The notes under the pieces were generated by a model. The model was not told the DNA's origin. It searched no databases and worked only from the letters and a program-made list of their open reading frames with translations. Of a stretch of DNA of 64,000 bases, positions 1 to 13,750 are shown one piece after another. Numbering within the stretch: the first letter of the stretch is position 1; every line of letters begins with the position of its first letter. Where the stretch lies: NCBI RefSeq assembly GCF_000368825.1, contig NZ_KB849717.1, positions 1 to 64,000 of the forward strand. The letters are read 5' to 3'. Source of the DNA: Acinetobacter ursingii DSM 16037 = CIP 107286 (lineage in GTDB: Bacteria > Pseudomonadota > Gammaproteobacteria > Pseudomonadales > Moraxellaceae). The translations under genes were made by a program, and so were the position numbers.

Positions 1-43
1 GAATTTATCTTGAATACAACAACTGTTTGGGTGTTGTATAGTC

Positions 44-2932
<2,889 letters not shown>

Positions 2933-3367
2933 TACAACCCCAAACAGTCGTTAATACCTACAAGTAGTATTACCAACATTACAGTTTGAAGTACTGTGCA
3001 CTTAAGCACCGTACAGCTTCAATCTAAATTCATATACCAAAACGCTTGATTCAGTTAATTTGCTAGTTCTCAATTAACTCTAAGATCAGAATGACTTCTT
3101 CTCTCTTTGTTATTGAGTGAACAATTTATTTCAGACTCAATTCTCAATCTGTTAATGAATTAATGTAACCTCGTCAGCTACATTAAACTGTGATTAATCA
3201 CAGAGGTTAATAAACCAAGATCCTGCAATCTTCTTATTTATTAATCTCTATAACCATCTTTTCTTTCACTTTCGTGTTCGATCAGATACTGCGCGAAGCA
3301 TAGCTTCTTGCTTAAATTTCAAGAAAAAGCCTTAAAGCGATGCTTTAAGTTTTCTATTCTTGAAATT
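2933..3367 (-). other. 23S-tRNA internal transcribed spacer
   Basis: This 435-base stretch is the transcribed spacer between tRNA-Ala and 23S rRNA. It holds the 5' arm of the 23S processing stem next to 2932 and short AT-rich hairpins near 3296-3366. I see no gene in it; short open frames here are chance. Confidence 0.8.
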
Positions 3368-3443
3368 TGGTGGAGACTAGGAGAGTCGAACTCCTGACCT
3401 CCTGCGTGCAAAGCAGGCGCTCTACCAACTAAGCTAAGTCCCC
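3368..3443 (-). tRNA. tRNA-Ala (anticodon TGC)
   Basis: 76-nt cloverleaf including an encoded CCA. Acceptor stem GGGGACT pairs with AGTCTCC allowing a G-T pair. The anticodon loop CTTTGCACG gives TGC. It sits in the 16S-23S spacer with tRNA-Ile, the standard arrangement. Confidence 0.97.
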
Positions 3444-3498
3444 AGCTTATATCATTTACGTATCTTTAACTCTGTACTCATTAATCTATTCGTCAGAA

Positions 3499-3575
<77 letters not shown>

Positions 3576-3695
3576 TGAGAAAGTTTTAAAGCACCGCTTT
3601 AAAAGTTTCGCAAGACAAACAGCTTCGCTGTGCGTAGTGTTTGATTCTCGCTCTTTTTTTAAAAGCTTCTCTCTAAATCTTTTTCATTCAGATAC

Positions 3696-3735
3696 CAGAA
3701 GAACAACTTGTTGTGGATTCTTACCAATCAACCAA
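3696..3735 (-). other. 16S rRNA processing stem, 3' arm
   Basis: On the plus strand this stretch carries AGAAGAACAACTTGTTGTGG. It is complementary in the transcript to the leader at about 5395-5436. The long imperfect duplex brackets 16S rRNA and is the expected RNase III site. Confidence 0.7.
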
Positions 3736-3744
3736 TCTTTTCGT

Positions 3745-5281
<1,537 letters not shown>

Positions 5282-5617
5282 AAATCATTTCGCACCTTAT
5301 TAAAGACAAGGTGCCAATTCTGGCTCATCAATTACTGACAAATTCTCTCAAATAAACTTCGAGTAATTTAAACCAATCAATCAATGATAATATTTCGATC
5401 AATCAATTGGTAAAAATCCACACAAGTTGTTCTTCTATTCTCTTAATGATCTATTCCTTACCTCGTCAGTAAGAAATTCAACTCAATACAAACCACTCAA
5501 CCTTAACCCTAAAAGCCAAGATCTTCATCGTGTATCGCGTCGGGATGCTGCGTATTCTATACAGTTTTTAAAGCAACACAAGCCCTATTTTTCAAATAAA
5601 CATCATTAGGATGTTTT
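5282..5617 (-). promoter_or_regulatory. rrn leader and promoter region
   Basis: Non-coding 336-base region upstream of 16S. A good minus-strand promoter is at 5554-5581: -35 TTGTGT, 16-base spacer, -10 TAGAAT, followed by a GC-rich stretch (ACGCAGC) typical of stringently controlled rrn promoters. The 5' arm of the 16S processing stem is at about 5395-5436. A small CACCTT/AAGGTG hairpin near 5294-5313 resembles the boxA area. The promoter call is by pattern only. Confidence 0.6.
5598..5616 (-). terminator. Terminator after the CoA-transferase gene
   Basis: Stem AAACATC/GATGTTT with a 5-base loop, directly after the stop codon at 5618 and followed by a T-rich stretch on the minus strand. It would separate the CoA-transferase transcript from the rrn promoter. 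Confidence 0.6.
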
Positions 5618-6865
5618 TTAATCAACATACGCTTTTTCCTTGCTGTATTCGCCTGTTTTATCCTCAATTATGCCTTTTTCATTGAACTGATTAAGTTGAT
5701 CGTTCGATTTATAACGCTTCAGTATCTTATAAGTATGCTCACCTAGCTGTGGTGGAGCATGATGATATTCAACTGGAGTGCCCGATAATTTGATTGGTGA
5801 AGCAATTACTTTAAATCTCTGATTTTGTGGGTGTGGAATATTCACTACCATTTGACGAGCCAGAATTTGTGGCTCATTTAATGCTTCTTCAATGGAGTTG
5901 ATCATGCCCACTGGAACTTTTTTCGCATGAATTTGTGCGACCCAATGATTTGCATCTTGCGTTTGAAAATGCTCACTCAATACACCAATTAATTCATGCC
6001 TATGTGCAACTCGATCTTTGTTGGTCAAATAGTTTGGCTGACCCAATAAATCCGCCCGATCTATTGCAATACACAAGTCTTTAAATTGTTTATCATTACC
6101 ACAGGCTATAATAAAGTCTTTATCCTTTGCCTTAAATACTTGATAGGGCACGATATTCGGATGCGAATTTCCCATTCGTACAGGAGATTTTCCTGTCGTT
6201 AAAAAGTTCATACCTTGATTAGCCAATGTTGCAACCTGTACATCCAAAAGAGCCAAATCAATATGCTGCCCTTTACCTGTACTCAATCGTGACCATAATG
6301 CTGCCTGAATCGCAACTGTGGCATACAATCCAGTTTGAATATCTGCAACCGCAACTCCAACTTTTTGTGGTTCTTGGTTTTGCTCACCTGTAATACTCAT
6401 CAATCCTGACATGCCTTGAATGACAAAATCATAGCCAGGCTCTTCTGCACGAGGGCCTGTTTGTCCAAAACCTGTAATTGAACAATAGACGAGTTGAGGG
6501 TTAATTTGACTTAGTGTCGCGTAATCAAGTCCATATTTTGCCAATGAGCCAGCTTTGTAGTTTTCAATTAATACATCCGCATCTTTGATCATCTCCTGAA
6601 TCAATTGTTGACCTTCTTCAGTTGCAATATCGATTGCCACAGAATATTTATTTCGGTTCGCAGCCTGGTAATAACCTGCTTCTTTAGTTGGTCGACCCTG
6701 ATCATTTAACATCCACGGCGGCCCCCACATGCGAGTATCATCACCCACTTTTGGACGTTCCACTTTAATCACTTCTGCACCTAGATCTGCCAGAATTTGA
6801 CCACACCATGGTCCTGCTAAAACCCGACTTAAATCCAATACTGTTAAGCCTGTCAATGCACCCAT
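5618..6865 (-). CDS. Class III (CaiB/BaiF) CoA-transferase, probably glutarate-linked
   Basis: 415-residue CoA-transferase of the formyl-CoA/CaiB/BaiF family, which moves CoA between carboxylic acids in the cytosol. The family N-terminus (LDLSRVLAGPWCGQILADLG, residues 10-29) is present. Asp146 in the GYDFVIQGMSG segment fits the aspartate that forms the acyl-anhydride intermediate. The start is supported by GGAGG eight bases upstream of the ATG. The gene is last in line after an MFS carrier and gcdH, so a succinyl-CoA:glutarate CoA-transferase role, feeding glutaryl-CoA to GcdH, is the most likely reading; this rests on context. A strong hairpin lies immediately upstream, so expression may depend on read-through. 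Confidence 0.85.
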   Translation of the reverse strand: MGALTGLTVLDLSRVLAGPWCGQILADLGAEVIKVERPKVGDDTRMWGPPWMLNDQGRPTKEAGYYQAANRNKYSVAIDIATEEGQQLIQEMIKDADVLIENYKAGSLAKYGLDYATLSQINPQLVYCSITGFGQTGPRAEEPGYDFVIQGMSGLMSITGEQNQEPQKVGVAVADIQTGLYATVAIQAALWSRLSTGKGQHIDLALLDVQVATLANQGMNFLTTGKSPVRMGNSHPNIVPYQVFKAKDKDFIIACGNDKQFKDLCIAIDRADLLGQPNYLTNKDRVAHRHELIGVLSEHFQTQDANHWVAQIHAKKVPVGMINSIEEALNEPQILARQMVVNIPHPQNQRFKVIASPIKLSGTPVEYHHAPPQLGEHTYKILKRYKSNDQLNQFNEKGIIEDKTGEYSKEKAYVD

Positions 6866-6879
6866 AATTTATTCCTCCA

Positions 6880-6912
6880 AAAACCGACATCTTATTTTTA
6901 GATGTCGGTTTT
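6880..6912 (-). terminator. Intercistronic terminator/attenuator before the CoA-transferase
   Basis: Perfect 13-bp stem AAAACCGACATCT/AGATGTCGGTTTT with a 7-base loop, in the 52-base gap between the MFS stop and the CoA-transferase start. On the minus strand the T-run runs straight into the ribosome binding site GGAGG. A T-run on the plus side makes it potentially bidirectional. Confidence 0.75.
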
Positions 6913-6917
6913 TTATC

Positions 6918-8234
6918 TCATGATTTTTGTGGATCGTACTGACGATCTTTAATAAATAAACCTGGTAATACGCCCGCGATAAAGTAGGCTGCCCCCATGA
7001 CAATAAATGCCATTGCAAAAGTCCCACCTGATGCCAAAAAGCCTATAGTCGCAGGCGCAATCGCAGCACCGACACGACCAATGTTATAAGCACCACCAAT
7101 CGCAGTCCCACGTACATCAGTTGAGAACGACTCCGCCATATAAGTGGCATTTACCCCATATGGAATACCGTAAAGGAAACCAAAAGTGATCAATAAATAC
7201 AGAATATTGTCAGGCGTATTAAAGAAAATAATGATTGGCAGGAAAATTGCGCTGGCAAGTGTGCCGAAGACAAACACAGCACGGCGATTAAATTTATCCG
7301 CTAAATATCCTGCTAGAATTTTGCCTAAAATCATTGCGGTATATGAACCCACCATATAACTGGTCAAGGATTTAAAATTCATATGGACTTCAGTTTCAAG
7401 ATAACTCGGCATCCAGTTATTAATCCCGTAATAACCAAACTGTAAAAAGAATGCTGTGGTCATCCAGAGTAGAAACATTTTGCGATGTTTGAAGTTATTG
7501 AAGATTTGTTTATAAATACTGCCGCTTTTAGGTTTCACATCTGGTTGTTCTGTTTTTTGTTTTTCTGGATTTAAAGCTGCAATTTTTGTTAATTGCCATG
7601 ACTTTGGCTCAGGGACAAAGCGCTGTAAAATGACATTAATAATGGCAGGAATCACGGTAATAAAAAATAGAATACGCCAGCCATGTTCAGGAATAATTGC
7701 ACCAGCTAATAATGTAGCTACGATGTAACCTACGGTTTGTCCAGTCTGTAATGTTCCTAAGACGGTTGTACGATATGAAGTCGGAACGTATTCGGCCATT
7801 AAAGTATTACACGCCATATACAGCGCACCAATTCCTAAAGCTCCGATAAAACGAAGCACCATGAATTGTTCAAAAGTTTGTGTAAAACCTAAAATACAAG
7901 TTGCAATTGAAAAGAATGTCACTGAATGCGCAATGGTTCTAACACGACCAAACTTATCACACGCCCAACCACCTAAAATACCTCCAATTCCCATCCCTGC
8001 TAAGGATGCGCTGCCTAATGCGCCCGCCTGAAAAGTCGACAAACCAAAATCTGCTTTTAAACTGGTTAAGCTATAAGACAACAACATGATATCCACGCCA
8101 TCCACCACCATCGCGAAATAGGCAAATAACAATGCCCACTTCCATGTATTTGGGGTAATGCGATCATATGTTCCAATATTGGATGCTAGTGTATTTGGAA
8201 GATTTCCTGTAACGGTTTGAACATCATTGTTCAT
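6918..8234 (-). CDS. MFS carrier, aromatic acid:H+ symporter type
   Basis: 438-residue inner-membrane transporter with about 12 hydrophobic segments in two halves of six, separated by a charged loop at about residues 205-245. The first-helix motif VVDGVDIMLLSYSL is the DGxD signature of the AAHS family (PcaK/BenK-like), and GGWACDKFGRVR is the loop 2-3 MFS motif. It lies between gcdH and the CoA-transferase on the same strand, so it probably imports the substrate of that module, such as glutarate or another dicarboxylate; the substrate is inferred only. The start has a good GAGGTG ribosome site (minus strand). Confidence 0.85.
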   Translation of the reverse strand: MNNDVQTVTGNLPNTLASNIGTYDRITPNTWKWALLFAYFAMVVDGVDIMLLSYSLTSLKADFGLSTFQAGALGSASLAGMGIGGILGGWACDKFGRVRTIAHSVTFFSIATCILGFTQTFEQFMVLRFIGALGIGALYMACNTLMAEYVPTSYRTTVLGTLQTGQTVGYIVATLLAGAIIPEHGWRILFFITVIPAIINVILQRFVPEPKSWQLTKIAALNPEKQKTEQPDVKPKSGSIYKQIFNNFKHRKMFLLWMTTAFFLQFGYYGINNWMPSYLETEVHMNFKSLTSYMVGSYTAMILGKILAGYLADKFNRRAVFVFGTLASAIFLPIIIFFNTPDNILYLLITFGFLYGIPYGVNATYMAESFSTDVRGTAIGGAYNIGRVGAAIAPATIGFLASGGTFAMAFIVMGAAYFIAGVLPGLFIKDRQYDPQKS

Positions 8235-8487
8235 TTTATTTCACCTCATTTTTCCTAAATGAGTCTCGAGTTTTCATCGATTGATCATGCCATGTTCGCT
8301 TTGCTATTGTTGTTTTATCTTGCCCAAGCAAAGTGCCATTTCTTCATGAAAAATTCCATGATGACTCCCTGACTATTTTTGTATTGTCTTTTTTAAGCAA
8401 AAGCCGCTTAGAGACACGCATGGCGCGCATCTTTAAGCATCAAGATTTAATTTAAAAAATGAAAAACGAATTAATTAAACTATGAGT

Positions 8488-9714
8488 CTAGTTACTAAAA
8501 GCCGCAATACCCGTTTGAGCACGTCCCAAAATCAAGGCATGTACATCATGTGTACCTTCGTAAGTATTGACGACTTCTAGGTTCACCAAGTGACGTGCAA
8601 CACCAAATTCGTCACTAATGCCGTTACCACCCATCATGTCACGGGCTAAACGAGCAATATCAAGCGCTTTACCACAGTTATTACGTTTAATTAAAGACGT
8701 ACCTTCAACCGCAGCAATACCTTCATCTTTCATACGACCAAAGCGTAAAGCCGCCTGTAAGCCTAATGCGATTTCAGTTTGCATATCAGCCAGTTTTTTC
8801 TGAATCAACTGATTGGCAGCCAATGGACGACCGAATTGTTTACGATCTAGGGTATATTGACGTGCGGTATGCCAACAAAATTCTGCTGCACCCATTGCCC
8901 CCCAAGCAATTCCATAACGCGCACTGTTCAAGCAAGTGAATGGACCTTTTAGACCACGAACGTCTGGGAATGCATTTTCTTCTGGAACAAACACATTATC
9001 CATCACGATTTCGCCAGTAATGGAAGCACGTAATCCTACTTTGCCGTGAATTGCTGGAGCAGAAAGTCCTTCCCAACCTTTTTCTAAAATAAAGCCGCGG
9101 ATTTCACCCACATTACCTTCAGCAGACACTTCTTTTGCCCATACCACAAACACATCAGCAATTGGGCTGTTAGTAATCCACATTTTTGCGCCAGTTAAAC
9201 GATAACCACCATCTACTTTTTTGGCACGTGTAATCATACTGCCCGGATCAGAACCATGATCAGGTTCAGTCAAACCGAAACAACCAATGTATTCACCTGT
9301 TGCAAGTTTCGGTAAATATTTTTGCTTTTGTTCTTCTGTACCAAATTCATTAATTGGCACCATCACTAAAGAACTTTGTACACTTGCCATTGAACGATAG
9401 CCTGAATCGACACGCTCAACTTCACGTGCAATCAAACCATAACTGACATAATTTAAACCTGCGCCACCGTATTGTTCTGGAATGGTTGGGCCAAGTAGAC
9501 CCAATTCACCCATTTCACGAAAAATAGTAGGATCGGTGGTTTCGTGACGAAATTGCTCCAATACACGTGTCATGAGTTTATCTTGACAATATGCATGCGC
9601 AGAATCACGAATCATACGTTCTTCTTCAGTTAACTGTTGCTCAAGTAAGAATGGGTCTTCCCAATTGAAGTGAACACGTGCAGATTTTTTAGCTGTATCG
9701 ACCATTTGATTCAT
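8488..9714 (-). CDS. gcdH: Glutaryl-CoA dehydrogenase
   Basis: FAD-dependent acyl-CoA dehydrogenase that oxidises and decarboxylates glutaryl-CoA to crotonyl-CoA in lysine and glutarate breakdown. The family segments are all present: [13 protein letters not shown] (substrate/FAD contacts), [35 protein letters not shown] and the C-terminal [17 protein letters not shown], whose Glu (about residue 386) is the catalytic base. I chose the ATG at 9714 (408 residues) because AGGA lies five bases upstream; an in-frame ATG at 9741 would add nine residues but has a poor ribosome site. A LysR regulator is divergent. The 253-base gap to the MFS gene has no obvious terminator. Confidence 0.93.
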   Translation of the reverse strand: MNQMVDTAKKSARVHFNWEDPFLLEQQLTEEERMIRDSAHAYCQDKLMTRVLEQFRHETTDPTIFREMGELGLLGPTIPEQYGGAGLNYVSYGLIAREVERVDSGYRSMASVQSSLVMVPINEFGTEEQKQKYLPKLATGEYIGCFGLTEPDHGSDPGSMITRAKKVDGGYRLTGAKMWITNSPIADVFVVWAKEVSAEGNVGEIRGFILEKGWEGLSAPAIHGKVGLRASITGEIVMDNVFVPEENAFPDVRGLKGPFTCLNSARYGIAWGAMGAAEFCWHTARQYTLDRKQFGRPLAANQLIQKKLADMQTEIALGLQAALRFGRMKDEGIAAVEGTSLIKRNNCGKALDIARLARDMMGGNGISDEFGVARHLVNLEVVNTYEGTHDVHALILGRAQTGIAAFSN

Positions 9715-9965
9715 CGCTTTCCTAGCCTGTTTGTTTGTCATTGACCCGATGCTACGATGTCGCAGTCAAAGCAGCAAACGATAAATTTGCATACAGTCAT
9801 TCCATTTACGCATATCTTATTTTAATTTTAGGCTATATTTAAATTACGTTTTACTCTTAATTCAAGCAAATAGGTTTTTTTGACTATAGAAAGATAGAGT
9901 ACACTTTCAAAATATATGTGATTTACAAATATCTTCATTTTGCAATCATCATTAAGGACAATCCC

Positions 9966-10940
9966 ATGCGGCGCATGATTCCCTCCCTACAAGCACTCAT
10001 TTGTTTTGAATCAGCCGCCAAGCACAAAAGTTATACCTACGCGGCGCAAGAACTTTCGATTACACAAAGTGCAGTGTCTCGACAAGTCCAGCAGCTTGAG
10101 GAATTTTTAAATATTGAGCTGTTTAATCGCACCCGACACGGCGTAGAACTTACTCAAGCAGGTGAACAATATTTTAAGAGTATCAAACCGTATTTGCTCG
10201 GCATTGAACAAAGTACGCTAGATTTGATGTCGCACAAAGGTTTAGGTGGAACGTTAAAGCTAGGAGTTGTCCCGACGTTTGCTACGCGCTGGTTATTACC
10301 TCGTTTATATCGTTTTAATGAAATTTTTCCTGAAATTACCATTCACCTTGAAACCAGTACCAAACCTTTTTTATTTAGTGATCATATTTTTGATGCCGCC
10401 ATTTATGCAGGAACACCGTCACAAATGGAAAACTGGCCGGGTGCAAAAATTCAATTTTTAATGCAAGAAGAAGTCGTTCCTGTGTGCTCTTTGGCTTTGA
10501 TTCACAAGCATTTCCCTCAAATGCGACTTGATGCAAGCCAAGGTATTGATCTATCTCCCGAGCAGATTAGCCAACTCCCCTTATTACAACAAACTACACG
10601 CCCTTACATCTGGAAAGAATGGTTTACGGCGGCGACATATGATTATCCGTATGCCATGGAAGGTCAGCGTCATGAACTTTTTTCCATGCTTGCAGTAGCC
10701 GCAAGCCATCATTTAGGCGTGGCACTCATTCCACAAATGTTACTTGAGAAAGAACTGAACAATGCTGATCTGGTCATTGCCTCATCTTTAAAGTTAGTCG
10801 GTGCGCGTTCTTATTATTTCGTCTATTCTGAACAACACAATAACGCACTGATTTTAAAATTTACCGAATGGCTTGAAAAAGAAGTGAAGACCTATCAATC
10901 TAAAACTGGCTTACAACAGATCAAGACTCATGAGAACTAA
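9966..10940 (+). CDS. LysR-type regulator next to gcdH (GcdR-like)
   Basis: 324-residue LysR transcription regulator. The N-terminal winged helix-turn-helix is clear (FESAAKHKSYTYAAQELS followed by AVSRQVQQLEEFLNIELFNR), with an effector-binding domain from about residue 90. Start chosen at 9966, where AAGGA lies seven bases upstream; an upstream ATG at 9918 has no such site. The gene is divergent from gcdH across 251 bases, the standard arrangement for a LysR activator and its target, so it probably controls the glutaryl-CoA module in response to glutarate or its CoA ester. It overlaps the convergent gene at 10921 by 20 bases. Confidence 0.88.
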   Translation: MRRMIPSLQALICFESAAKHKSYTYAAQELSITQSAVSRQVQQLEEFLNIELFNRTRHGVELTQAGEQYFKSIKPYLLGIEQSTLDLMSHKGLGGTLKLGVVPTFATRWLLPRLYRFNEIFPEITIHLETSTKPFLFSDHIFDAAIYAGTPSQMENWPGAKIQFLMQEEVVPVCSLALIHKHFPQMRLDASQGIDLSPEQISQLPLLQQTTRPYIWKEWFTAATYDYPYAMEGQRHELFSMLAVAASHHLGVALIPQMLLEKELNNADLVIASSLKLVGARSYYFVYSEQHNNALILKFTEWLEKEVKTYQSKTGLQQIKTHEN

Positions 10941-11250
10941 ATCCTGCATAGCGTGATAAATTTTCAACCCCTAAATCCGTCTGGATAATAGTCATTTCAG
11001 GGTATAAAGTTTCAGTAATCGCAGTAAAAATATTCATGTCTGGATCTTCGTGTAACTCATCCACAGACTTTGTCATTTGAGCTTCAAAGCGATCTGCAAC
11101 AAATTCAAAACCCAAGTCCATTGCAACAAATAAAGTGTGTTCACAAGGCTGAATATATTGCTCTTGCATCCAGTCAACGATAGCATGTTGACAAATCGGA
11201 CAGAGAATATTGGCAGAAGCATCGGGCTGCTGGATAAGCTTGCAGGACAT
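10921..11250 (-). CDS. Small hypothetical protein with CPIC/CEH cysteines
   Basis: 109-residue protein of unknown function. Near the N-terminus it has Cys3, Cys17 and Cys20 (CPICQH) and Cys37-Glu-His39, which could bind a metal ion such as zinc. The remainder is acidic and rich in Glu, Asp and Thr. No signal peptide or membrane segment is seen. It is convergent with the LysR gene and overlaps its last 20 bases. The zinc-ribbon idea is inference from cysteine spacing only. Confidence 0.6.
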   Translation of the reverse strand: MSCKLIQQPDASANILCPICQHAIVDWMQEQYIQPCEHTLFVAMDLGFEFVADRFEAQMTKSVDELHEDPDMNIFTAITETLYPEMTIIQTDLGVENLSRYAGFSSHES

Positions 11251-11441
11251 AGACTTACTCTAAAATGTAGTTAATAACGTCAAGAGTAGTCTAATAGAAA
11301 TATTTGCTTGCATCTAATTTTTTTAAAATCCACCTTTGGTGAATTGCTATTCATTTCCACTCATGCTTATTATCATAGAAAGAAAAAACGTGCTCAGTTG
11401 TGTGAATTTTGAATTAACGACATTTTTGAAATGGAGATTTC

Positions 11442-11879
11442 ATGTCAACACTAGAAAAAGCCATTGCACTGGCAACAAAAAAACATGCGGGACAACTTGA
11501 TAAAGCGGGGCAACCATACATTTTACATCCTTTAAGGCTTATGTTGAATGTAGAGAGTATGGATCAGAAAATGGTCGCGGTAATGCACGATCTACTTGAA
11601 GACACGGATACCACGATTGTTGATCTGATTACTTTGGGGTTCAGTCAGAATGTGATTGATGCAGTCGTTGCATTGACCAAAAAAGAAGGTGAAAGCCGTC
11701 TGGATGCAGCCAAAAGAATCGTGAAAAATTCACTCGCAAGAACAGTTAAATTAGCTGATCTTGCAGATAATATGGACTTAAGCCGAATCAAATCGCCAAC
11801 GCAACGTGATTTTATGCGCCTTGAAGAATATAAAAAAGTAAAAGACTTTCTACTAAACCCGCCCGCAGCTCTCATATAA
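11442..11879 (+). CDS. Small HD-domain hydrolase, SpoT/MESH1-like
   Basis: 145-residue stand-alone HD phosphohydrolase. The layout matches the hydrolase half of RelA/SpoT: KKHAGQ (residues 14-19), PYILHP (25-30), MHDLLEDT (48-55, metal-binding His-Asp plus Glu-Asp) and KLADLADNMD (about 103-112). It has no synthetase, TGS or ACT domain, so it resembles a small alarmone hydrolase. The likely reaction is removal of pyrophosphate from (p)ppGpp, but related HD proteins act on other nucleotides. A GGAG ribosome site precedes the ATG. It appears to be a single-gene unit. Confidence 0.8.
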   Translation: MSTLEKAIALATKKHAGQLDKAGQPYILHPLRLMLNVESMDQKMVAVMHDLLEDTDTTIVDLITLGFSQNVIDAVVALTKKEGESRLDAAKRIVKNSLARTVKLADLADNMDLSRIKSPTQRDFMRLEEYKKVKDFLLNPPAALI

Positions 11880-11982
11880 TTTTGAGCTATTTACTCAGGT
11901 TTAACATAAAGCTTTAAAATTATTGGGTATAATATGCAGTATTGCTTAAAAAATTAAATTTGCTGCTCAACGGAAATCCATT

Positions 11983-12882
11983 ATGCTCACTGATTTAGAC
12001 GATTTTTATTGTTTTGCTTTAGTCGTTGAACATGGGGGATTTAGTGCAGCCGAACGAGCTACAGATATTCCAAAATCAAAATTGAGCCGTCGTGTTTATA
12101 ACCTTGAAGAACGTCTCGGGGTTCGCCTGATTCAGCGTAGTTCGCGCCATTTTGCTGTGACTGAAATCGGCATGAATGTGTATCGACATGCCCAAGTGAT
12201 GATGAATGCTGCACAAGCCGCACATGACTTGGTCGATCATTTGAGTGTTAAACCTCGTGGTGTGATCAAAGTTACCGTTCCGGTTGATATTGCACAGAAT
12301 CAACTGACCAAGATTTTGCCTGATTTTTTAAAATTATATCCTGAAATTCGGGTGCAGCTGATTATTAGTAATCGACGTTTTGATGTGATTAATGAAGGCA
12401 TTGATATTGCTTTGCGTGTTCGATCCAATCTGGATGATGATCCAAGTTTAGTGATACGCCAGTTCAGCACCATTGAACAGCATATCTTTGCAAGTCAGGC
12501 CTATTTAAATGAATACGGCTCCATAAAAAAACCCGAAGATCTCACTCAGCACCGTATTTTAAGTTTGGCTGATGATCATCTGGATCAACAAATCATTTTA
12601 CACAATAAAGAAAACCAACAAGAAAAAGTAAAAGTAAATCCAGTTATTATGGCTTCAAACTTATTGATGTTAGCCAATTTAGCCAGTCAAAATTGTGGCG
12701 TTGCCTTACTCCCCGATACCATTGCGAGTGAATATGTCCGCACTGGTGAATTAGTACGAATTTTACCAGACTGGAAAGCACCCCATGGTATTTTCCATGC
12801 CGTGTATCCATCACGTCGTGGTCAATTACCTGCTGTTCGGGTGTTTATTGATTATTTAGTTGAACAATTAAGCACGAGATAA
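11983..12882 (+). CDS. LysR-family transcriptional regulator
   Basis: 299-residue LysR protein: DNA-binding domain at residues 1-60 (FALVVEHGGFSAAERATDIP, then KSKLSRRVYNLEERLGVRLI) and an effector domain after about residue 88 that resembles the CrgA/AaeR-type subgroup. It is not divergent from any gene with an obvious metabolic role; upstream is the HD hydrolase on the same strand, 103 bases away, and downstream is convergent map. Its target is unknown. Confidence 0.85.
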   Translation: MLTDLDDFYCFALVVEHGGFSAAERATDIPKSKLSRRVYNLEERLGVRLIQRSSRHFAVTEIGMNVYRHAQVMMNAAQAAHDLVDHLSVKPRGVIKVTVPVDIAQNQLTKILPDFLKLYPEIRVQLIISNRRFDVINEGIDIALRVRSNLDDDPSLVIRQFSTIEQHIFASQAYLNEYGSIKKPEDLTQHRILSLADDHLDQQIILHNKENQQEKVKVNPVIMASNLLMLANLASQNCGVALLPDTIASEYVRTGELVRILPDWKAPHGIFHAVYPSRRGQLPAVRVFIDYLVEQLSTR

Positions 12883-12885
12883 AAA

Positions 12886-12917
12886 AAACAGCTTGTTTGT
12901 ATAGAAACAAGCTGTTT
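12886..12917. terminator. Bidirectional terminator between the LysR gene and map
   Basis: Perfect 13-bp stem AAACAGCTTGTTT/AAACAAGCTGTTT with a 6-base loop, preceded by an A-run and followed by T bases, between two convergent genes. It can end both transcripts. Confidence 0.85.
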
Positions 12918-12928
12918 TTAGCGCAGAT

Positions 12929-13750
12929 TTACTCAATTTCTATTATAGGTAGAACTTCAATATCAGGATATAACCCTGTACCATTTGGCCACGGTGTCAA
13001 TAATTCATAACCTGTTTCTGTGACTGCAACCATATGCTCCCACTGCGCCGATAATGATTTATCTTTGGTCACCACTGTCCAACCATCACTAAGTTCTTTA
13101 ACCTGTGCATGTCCTGCATTTACCATAGGTTCAATCGTAAAGACCATACCTTTTTGTAAGACCATGCCTTGTCCCGGCTGACCATAATGCAGAATATTTG
13201 GCTGTTCGTGATAAACCTTTCCAATGCCATGACCGCAATATTCACGCACGATACTATAACCTTGAGCTTGAGCGACAGACTGGATCGCATACCCAATATC
13301 GCCTAATGTCGCGCCCGGTTTTACTGCTTGAATACCTGCATACATCGCTTTATAGGTGGTTTCAACCAATTTTTTTGCATCAGGATGCACATCACCCACC
13401 AGATACATACGGCTGGTATCACCAAAATAACCATCCTTAATAATAGCAACATCAATATTAATGATATCGCCATCTTGCAGAATTTTAGCAGGAGAAGGAA
13501 TTCCGTGACAGACCACTTCATTAACTGAGGTACAGGTGGTTTTGGTAAAACCGTGATAACCCACATTGGCAGGAATCACCTGTAAAGTATTAACGATATA
13601 ATCATTACAAATATCATCCAGATACTCGGTACTCACACCTGGTTTAATATAATCAGCAATCATCTCCAGAACCTGTGCAGCAAGCCGACCTGAAATACGC
13701 AAATTTTCAATATCTTGTTCAGTTTTGATGGTCACTGTAGATGCTCGCAT
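12929..13750 (-). CDS. map: Methionine aminopeptidase, type I
   Basis: 273-residue cytosolic metalloprotease that removes the initiator methionine from nascent proteins. The five dinuclear-metal ligands are in place: Asp100, Asp111, His174, Glu207 and Glu238. His82 in CHGIP is the substrate-binding histidine. There is no N-terminal zinc-finger extension, so it is a bacterial type I enzyme. GAGGGGG sits just upstream of the ATG. A -10-like TATAAT (plus-strand 13777-13782) lies about 30 bases upstream of the start on the minus strand. It stands alone, not next to rpsB, and may be a second map copy. Confidence 0.93.
   Translation of the reverse strand: MRASTVTIKTEQDIENLRISGRLAAQVLEMIADYIKPGVSTEYLDDICNDYIVNTLQVIPANVGYHGFTKTTCTSVNEVVCHGIPSPAKILQDGDIINIDVAIIKDGYFGDTSRMYLVGDVHPDAKKLVETTYKAMYAGIQAVKPGATLGDIGYAIQSVAQAQGYSIVREYCGHGIGKVYHEQPNILHYGQPGQGMVLQKGMVFTIEPMVNAGHAQVKELSDGWTVVTKDKSLSAQWEHMVAVTETGYELLTPWPNGTGLYPDIEVLPIIEIE

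Noticed and set aside
5427..5609. 60-codon plus-strand frame upstream of 16S
   Set aside because: It covers the rrn promoter and leader on the opposite strand and has no ribosome site.
9742..9965. Clear LysR T-N11-A box or promoter between gcdH and its regulator
   Set aside because: Several weak candidates exist in this AT-rich gap, none convincing enough to list.
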